Assembly (NCBI GenBank): GCA_933228675.1
Contig: OW121744.1
Location: forward strand, 101,506,122 to 101,570,121
Length of the DNA: 64,000 bases
DNA from: Stomorhina lunata
Taxonomy: Eukaryota; Arthropoda; Insecta; Diptera; Rhiniidae
Direction: 5' to 3'
Part shown: in pieces, positions 56,826-64,000 of the stretch
How the letters are laid out: each line of letters begins with the position of its first letter
Position numbering within the stretch: position 1 is the stretch's first letter
Position numbers and translations under genes: made by a program
Notes under the pieces: generated by a model
Seen by the model: the letters and a program-made list of their open reading frames with translations, nothing else
Told to the model about the DNA's origin: nothing
Database searches by the model: none

Positions 56826-58865
56826 AATGTGTGATATCACAAAGTTTTCTAAAGCAGACTTGTGACATCACAACTTTTTCTATAGAAAACATGTGATATC
56901 ACCACTTTTCTATAAAAAATATGTGATATCGCAACTTTTTCTATAGAAACTTGTGATGTCACAACTTTTTCTATAGAAAACTTGTGATATCAAAACATTT
57001 TCTAAAGAAAACTTGTGATATCGCAACACTTTCTTAAGAAAACTTGTGATATTGCAACATTTTTTAAAGAAAATTTGTGACATCACAACTTTTTCTAAAG
57101 AAAACTTGTGATATTGCAAAATTTTTTAAAGAAAAATTGTGATATCACAACTTTTTCTATAGAAATTTGTGATATCATAACATTTTCTTAAGAAAACTTG
57201 TGATATCACAACATTTTTTTAAAAAATTTGTGATATCACAACTTTTTTTAAAAAGACTTGTGATATCACAACTTTTTCTATAGAAAACTTGTGATATCAT
57301 AACATTTTTTAAAGAAAACTTGTGATACCACAACATTTTCTTAAGAAAACTTGTGATATCACAACATTTTCTTAAGAAAACTTGTGATATCACAACTTTT
57401 TCTATAGAAAACTTGTGATATCACAATATTTTCTATAGAAAACTTTTTCTATAGAAAACTTGTGATATCACAACTTTTTCTATAGAAAACTTGTGATATC
57501 ACAACTTTTTCTATAGAAAACTTGTGATATCACAACTTTTTCTATAGAAAACTTGTGATATCACAACTTTTTCTATAGAAAACTTGTGATATCACAACTT
57601 TTTCTATAGAAAACTTGTGATATCACAACTTTTTCTATAGAAAACTTGTGATATCACAACTTTTTCTATAGAAAACTTGTGATATCACAACTTTTTCTAT
57701 AAAAAACTTGTGATATCACAACTTTTTCTATAGAAAACTTGTGATATCATAACTTTTTCTATAGAAAACTTGTGATATCACAACTTTTTCTATAGAAAAC
57801 TTGAGATATCACAACTTTTTCTATAGAAAACTTGTGATATCACAACTTTTACTATAGAAAACTTTTTATATCACAACTTTTTCTATAGAAAACTTGTGAC
57901 GTCAAAACTTTTTCTATAGAAAACTTGTGATATCACAACTTTTTCTATAGAAAACTTCTGATATCACAATATTTTCTATAGAAAACTTTTTCTATAGAAA
58001 ACTTGTGATATCACAACTTTTTCTATAGAAAACTTGTGATATCACAACTTTTTCTATAAAAAACTTGTGATATCACAACTTTTTCTATAGAAAACTTGTG
58101 ATATCACAACTTTTTCTATAGAAAACTTGTGATATCACAACTTTTTCTATAGAAAACTTGTGATATCACAACTTTTTCTATAGAAAACTTGTGATATTAC
58201 AACTTTTTCTATTGAAAACTTGTGATATCACAACTTTTTCTATAGAAAACTTGTAATATCACAACTTTTTCTATAGAAAACTTGTGATATCACAACTTTT
58301 TCTATAGAAAACTTTTGATATCACAACTTTTTCTATAGAAAACTTGTGATATCACAACTTTTTCTATGGAAAACTTGTGATATTACAACTTTTTCTTTAG
58401 AAAACTTGTGATATCACAACTTTTTCTATAGAAAACTTGTGATATCACAACTTTTTCTATTAAACTTGTGATATCACAACTTTTTCTATAGAAAACTTGT
58501 GATATCACAACTTTTTCTATAGAAAACTTGTGATATTACAACTTTTTCTATAGAAAACTTGTGATATCATAACTTTTTCTATAGAAAACTTGTGATATCA
58601 CAACTTTTTCTATAGAAAACTTGTGATATCACAACTTTTTCTATAGAAAACTTGTGATATTACAGCTTTTTCTATTGAAAACTTGTGATATCACAGCTTT
58701 TTCTATAGAAAACTTGTGATATCACAGCTTTTTCTATAGAAAACTTGTGATATCACAACTTTTTGTATAGAAAACTCGTAATATCTTAACTTTTTTTAGA
58801 AAACTTGTGATATCAAAAGTTTTTTATTGAAAACTTGTGATATCACAACTTTTTCTATAGAAAAC
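56826..58865 (-). repeat. Family H array, block 3, inverted (about 65 units)
   Basis: Units read ACTTGTGATATCACAACTTT then TTCTATAGAAA, the reverse complement of block 1. The first 600 bp are diverged and the rest very uniform. A half-unit variant (CACAATATTTTCTATAG then AAAACTTTTTCTATAG) occurs at 57422 and 57965, 543 bp apart, marking a multi-unit duplication. Confidence 0.95.
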
Positions 58866-59965
58866 AAAAAATTTATGAAGTATTTCTAATTTTTTTTTCT
58901 TATAAAAGGAATTTTAAATTGCCTTTATTTAAAATCTCTTTCCCATTCTTGACTTTTCTAATTAAAATATAATACTTTGCCTTAAAGTGTACCTCATTTG
59001 CATTTTAACAAAAGTAAGTCATAAAATCTTAAATAAACACTCTCCCAACTTTTAAAAGGAAATCATATTAAATATTCCAAATATTTAGGGCTTTCAACAA
59101 AGTCTTAATATTGCTGTTACGAGATGTGCCATAAAATCTAGACATTTTGATTCTTAACAGTAATAAAATTCGATTTCTCTTACTCGGTTATAAAAAAAAA
59201 AACACAAACATTTTAGTATTCATTACATCTTTACGGAAAATGCCTAAAAGTATGCCATTAAATTCGACAAGTAAACACATACATTTACGCAGAAATAAGA
59301 AAACAACAAAAAATCGTTAAACAAACTGCATATATTATCATAACAAATCAACAAAATATCTTTTCTACGATATTTCCATTGAATTTTATTACTTACTTTT
59401 CATTTTTATTTTTCCGATTTTTTTCATTACGATTTTCCCTGCCTTCGAATGGGTGTTGTTTCTTGTTTTGTTGTGTGTTTATTATTTTCTTTTTACTTTA
59501 TTCTATTGTACTTTCTCTATTCGTTTCATTTCCACTACTTACTTAGTTAACACAATGATCTATTTACATAATCTTAATCTAAAGCCATTCTTTTACTTTG
59601 TATAGTAATCCTATTAAAACAGCCAACCAGGAACTAAAAAAAACATTTGGAATTTAACATAAAAAATCCCCTCAATCTAAAGAGAACTTAAAAAAAATGT
59701 TGCATATTTTTCGGCTGATTTGTTTCCGTTTAGTAAAAATAGCCAGCCAGTAGAGTTGGGTATTATTTTATTATATTTTATGCCAGAAGTTTAGTTTTAA
59801 ATGGAAATGAAAAAACATTTAATTTTTCAAGAATTTTTTGTTCGTTTTTTGAACTTTACTTTGCTTTTGTAATACTCGCATTATAGCCCCTTAAAGTATT
59901 TCATTTCAAAAAATGGTAAATTTTAGTTTCTTATTTTCGTTTTTGACTCTTGGTAAAAAATTATA
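58866..59965. other. Inter-array spacer with an exact spacer-motif copy
   Basis: AT-rich spacer without a credible gene. GCCTAAAAGTATGC lies at 59242-59255. Confidence 0.6.
59242..59255 (+). other. Dispersed 14-bp spacer motif, exact copy
   Basis: Third exact copy of GCCTAAAAGTATGC, in the spacer between family H blocks 3 and 4. Confidence 0.6.
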
Positions 59966-60850
59966 GACAACTTTTTCTGAAGAAAACTTATGATATCACA
60001 AACTCTTCTATAGAAAACTTATGATATCACAAACTTTTCTATAGGAAACTTGTGATATCACAACCATTTTCAAAGAAAACTTGTGATATCACAACCTTTT
60101 CTTTAGAAAACTTGTGATATCACAAAATTTTCTACAGAAAACTTGTCATATCACAAACTTTTCTATAGAAAACTTGTGATATCACAACATTTTCTATAGA
60201 AAACTTGTGATGTCACAACACATTCTATAGAAAACTTGTGATATCACAACATTTTCTATAGAAAACTTGTGATATCACAACATTTTCTGTAGAAAACTTG
60301 TGATATCACAAACTTTTCTATAGAAAACTTGTGATATCAAAACCTTTTCTATAGAAAACTTGTGATATCACAACCTTTTCTATAAAAAACTTGTGATATT
60401 ACAACCTTTTCTATAGAAAACTTGTGATATCACAATCTTTTCTTTAGAAAACTTGTAATATCACAACCTTTTACATAGACTACTTGTGATATCACAACCT
60501 TTTCTTTAGAAAACTTGTGATATCACAACCTTTTCTATAGAAAACTTGTGATACAAAAACCTTTTCTATAGGAAACTTGTGATATCACAACCTTTTCTAT
60601 AGGAAATTTGTGATATCACAACCTTTTCTATATAAAACATGTGATATCACAACCTTTTCTACAGAAAACTTGTGATATCAAAACTTTTTTCTATTGAAAA
60701 CTTGTGATATCAGAAACGTTTCATTAGAAAATTCGTGGTATCACAAACGTTTCTATAGAAAACTTGTGATATCACAACCTTTTCTATAGAAAACTTGTGA
60801 AATAACAATCTCTTCTATAAATATTTTGTGATATCACAACCTGTTCCATA
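59966..60850 (-). repeat. Family H array, block 4, inverted (ACC linker variant)
   Basis: Units read AACTTGTGATATCACAACC then TTTTCTATAGAA, the same orientation as block 3 but with a distinct AACCTTTTC or AAACTTTTC linker. Period 31 bp. Confidence 0.94.
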
Positions 60851-61035
60851 GAGAATGTTGTGATATCACAAGTTTTCTATATAAAAGTTATGATATCACA
60901 AGTTTTCAAAAGGTTGTAATATGACAAGTTTTCTATAGAAAGAGCATTGACATTACAAAATTTTTAAAGATAATATTGTGATATCACAAACTTTCTATAG
61001 AAAAGGTTGTGATATCACAAAATTTCTATAGAAAA
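60851..61035 (+). repeat. Short family H stretch in flipped orientation
   Basis: At about 60850 the units switch to GTTGTGATATCACAAG then TTTTCTATA, the block 1 orientation, for about six diverged units. This gives a head-to-head junction with block 4. Confidence 0.85.
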
Positions 61036-61675
61036 GTTAAATAGTGTTCTTCTCTACAAATTTAAAGACATTAATTTCTTAAAATTCGTAAGATATTTTT
61101 ATATATAAAATGTAATAAAATGCTACAAAATAAGAAAAAAGGGGGAAAAACTTCTTAATAATACTTTTTCGTTGGTTTATGGTAAAGGGCCTGGCTGCTG
61201 GTACAGGATGTGCTACAGAGCATCATTGAGGTAGGGGTGGTACCCACCAAAAGACTTAAAATACATACTTAAAACATAAACGAATACAAATGTTTTTGCT
61301 GATAGCTTTTGGCAAATGTCATGAAACCAATGTAACATTAAAACGAAAAATATGGCCAAAGAAATAAAACAGGGGTTAAAAAAGAAGACAAGACGGCTTA
61401 AAATAAATGCCTGCCATTAGTCCTTGGCTCCTTCACTTTAAATTTTATGTCTTTAAGAAAATATGTCATTTCCAATAATCATTAAGTCTCAGAATATGTT
61501 AAGTTGGTTTTAAAAGGAGTTTTTTTTTTGCAATTTCTTCTTTTTTAATTAAACCAATAAACGTCAATGAGAATTGATTTTAAGCCAAAGTTTTGAATTA
61601 ATTGAATCGGAAAAAAGATAAAGTTAATTAACTTAAAATATTTTAAATGTTATATCATACTCTTAGGAGAATTTT
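61036..61675. other. Inter-array spacer, no gene seen
   Basis: AT-rich sequence with one slightly GC-richer patch (61185-61250). No gene recognised. Confidence 0.55.
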
Positions 61676-64000
61676 TAAAACTTGCAATATCACAAGAAAA
61701 TGTATTGATATCACAAGTTTTCACAAAATTTCTATAGAAAAGCTTGTGATATCACAAGTTTTTTATAGATCAGGTTATGATGTCACAAGTTTTCTATTAA
61801 AAAAGTTGCGATATTACAAGTTTTCTATAGAAAATTTTATTATATCATAAGTTTTCTATAGAAAATTTTGTGATCTCACATTTTTTCTATAGAAAATTTT
61901 GTAATATCACAAATTTTCTATAGAAAATTTTGTGATATCACAAGTTTTCTATAGAAAATTTTGTGATATCACAAGTTTTCTATAGAAAATCTTGTGATAT
62001 CACAAGTTTTCTATAGAAAATTTTGTGATATCACAAGTTTTCTATAGAAAATTTTGTGATATCACAAGTTTTCTATAGAAAATTTTGTGATATCACAAGT
62101 TTTCTATAGAAAATTTTGTGATATCACAAGTTTTCTATAGAAAATTTTGTGATATCACAAGTTTTCAATAGAAAATTTTGTGATATCACAAGTTTTCTAT
62201 AGAAAATTTTGTGATATCACAAGTTTTCTATAGAAAATTTTGTGATATCACAAGTTTTCTATAAAAAATTTTGTGATATCACAAGTTTTCTATAGAAAAT
62301 TTTGTGATATCACAAGTTTTCTGTAGAAAATTTTGTGATATCACAAGTTTTCTATAGAAAATTTTGTGATATCACAAGTTTTCTATAGAAAATTTTGTGA
62401 TATCACAAGTTTTCTATAGAAAATTTTGTGATATCACAAGTTTTCTATAGAAAATTTTGTGATATCACAAGTTTTCTATAGAAAATTTTGTGATATCACA
62501 AGTTTTCTATAGAAAATTTTGTGATATCACAAGTTTTCTATAGAAAATTTTGTGATATCACAAGTTTTCTATAGAAAATTTTGTGATATCACAATTTATC
62601 TATAGAAAATTTTGTGATATCACAATTTCTCTATAGAAAATTTTGTGATATCACAGTTTTTCTATAGAAAATTTTGTGATATCACAATTTTTCTATAGAA
62701 AATTTTATGATATCACAATTTTTCTATAGAAAATTTTATGATATCACAATTTTTCTATAGAAAATTTTATGATATCACAATTTTTCTATAGAAAATTTTA
62801 TGATATCACAATTTTTCTATAGAAAATTTTGTGATATCACAAGTTTTCTATAGAAAATTTTGTGATATCACAAGTTTTCTATAGAAAATTTTGTGATATC
62901 ACAATTTTTCTATAGAAAATTTTGTGATATCACAATTTCTCTATAGAAAATTTTGTGATATCACAATTTTTCTATAGAAAATTTTATGATATCACAATTT
63001 TTCTATAGAAAATTTTATGATATCACAATTTTTCTATAGAAAATTTTATGATATCACAATTTTTCTATAGAAAATTTTATGATATCACAATTTTTCTATA
63101 GAAAATTTTATGATATCACAATTTTTCTATAGAAAATTTTGTGATATCACAATTTTTCTATAGAAAATTTTATGATATCACAATTTTTCTATAGAAAATT
63201 TTGTGATATCACAATTTTTCTATAGAAAATTTTGTGATATCACAATTTTTCTATAGAAAATTTTGTGATATCACAAGTTTTCTATAGAAAATTTTGTGAT
63301 ATCACAAGTTTTCTATAGAAAATTTTGTGATATCACAAGTTTTCTATAGAAAATTTTGTGATATCACAAGTTTTCTATAGAAAATTTTGTGATATCACAA
63401 GTTTTCTATAGAAAATTTTGTGATATCACAAGTTTTCTATAGAAAATTTTGTGATATCACAAGTTTTCTATAGAAAATTTTGTGATATCACAATTTTTCT
63501 ATAGAAAATTTTGTGATATCACAATTTTTCTATAGAAAATTTTGTGATATCACAATTTTTCTATAGAAAATTTTGTGATATCACAATTTTTCTATAGAAA
63601 ATTTTGTGATATCACAATTTTTCTATAGAAAATTTTGTGATATCACAATTTTTCTATAGAAAATTTTGTGATATCACAATTTTTCTGTAGAAAATTTTGT
63701 GATATCACAAGTTTTCTATAGAAAATTTTGTGATATCACAAGTTTTCTATAGAAAATTTTGTGATATCACAAGTTTTCTATAGAAAATTTTGTGATATCA
63801 CAAGTTTTCTATAGAAAATTTTGTGATATCACAAGTTTTCTATAGAAAATTTTGTGATGTCACAATTTTTCTATAGAAAATTTTGTGATATCACAATTTT
63901 TCTATAGAAAATTTTGTGATATCACAATTTTTCTATAGAAAATTTTGTGATATCACAAGTTTTCTATAGAAAATTTTGTGATATCACAAGTTTTCTATAG
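61676..64000 (+). repeat. Family H array, block 6 (runs off right edge)
   Basis: Highly uniform 31-bp units combine TTTTGTGATATCACAAG with TTTTCTATAGAAAA. Three unit types alternate in runs: CACAAGTTTTC, CACAATTTTTC, and a TATGATATC type. The rare marker CACAATTTCTCTATAG occurs at 62621 and 62931, exactly 310 bp (10 units) apart. The array continues past the window. Confidence 0.96.

Noticed and set aside
52300..64000. Regular short palindromic repeats resembling a CRISPR array
   Set aside because: The repeats are contiguous without unique spacers, no cas genes are present, and the context is a eukaryotic genome with fly-type retrotransposons.

Overview
This is a very AT-rich, gene-poor stretch of a eukaryotic genome, most likely a fly (Diptera). 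I infer this from two Ty3/Gypsy LTR retrotransposons. Their primer-binding sites match, from my recollection, 14 nt of the 3' ends of fly tRNA-Leu and tRNA-Arg. One element has the layout of the Drosophila 412/mdg1 group. I see no host protein-coding gene, tRNA or rRNA. The only convincing coding regions belong to the two retrotransposons.

The dominant feature is tandem repeats. By eye, a little under half of the window (about 30 kb) is arrays of short units of about 31 bp (32 bp at the left end, about 30 bp in one family). I separate eight families: A 1-2470; B 5842-7200, 8597-9575, 10661-12392; C 12393-12830 and within 14466-18750; D 20006-23575; E 29130-29435, 30336-33735, 39786-40435; F 40440-41411 plus 48177-49330; G 49335-50660; H 52300-64000 in six blocks. 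Families A, B, D, F, G and H share the palindromic core TTTTCTATAGAAAA with different linkers. Family C looks like a decayed relative. Family E has an unrelated sequence but the same 31-bp period. Family H carries a second palindrome, TGTGATATCACA, half a period away. Several blocks are inverted relative to each other, and some show higher-order duplication (93, 310, 403, 543 and about 570 bp).

Other repeats are three 123-bp units (4160-4525), nearly five 169-bp units (4536-5345), an essentially perfect 2347-bp tandem duplication (14146-18839), and a Helitron-like region (25533-29125). That region has two divergent copies in inverted orientation around a minisatellite of about 130-bp units.

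The retrotransposons are both on the minus strand and both look young, with LTRs I could not distinguish by eye, target-site duplications and open reading frames. Element 1 (34184-38964) has 179-bp LTRs, a GTATA duplication, a tRNA-Leu primer site and one 1458-residue Gag-Pol frame. Element 2 (41412-48176) has 409-bp LTRs, a CTAT duplication and a tRNA-Arg primer site. Downstream of its 5' LTR lie, in order, a 98-residue basic ORF, a run of three hairpins and an A/T tract, a 73-residue membrane ORF, gag (400 residues) and pol (1210 residues, in the -1 frame). Element 2 landed inside the palindromic core of a family F unit, so its target duplication is part of CTATAG. The spaces between arrays hold no recognisable genes but repeatedly carry a short motif close to GCCTAAAAGTATGC. 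The whole could be heterochromatin or part of a giant intron; the window alone cannot decide.
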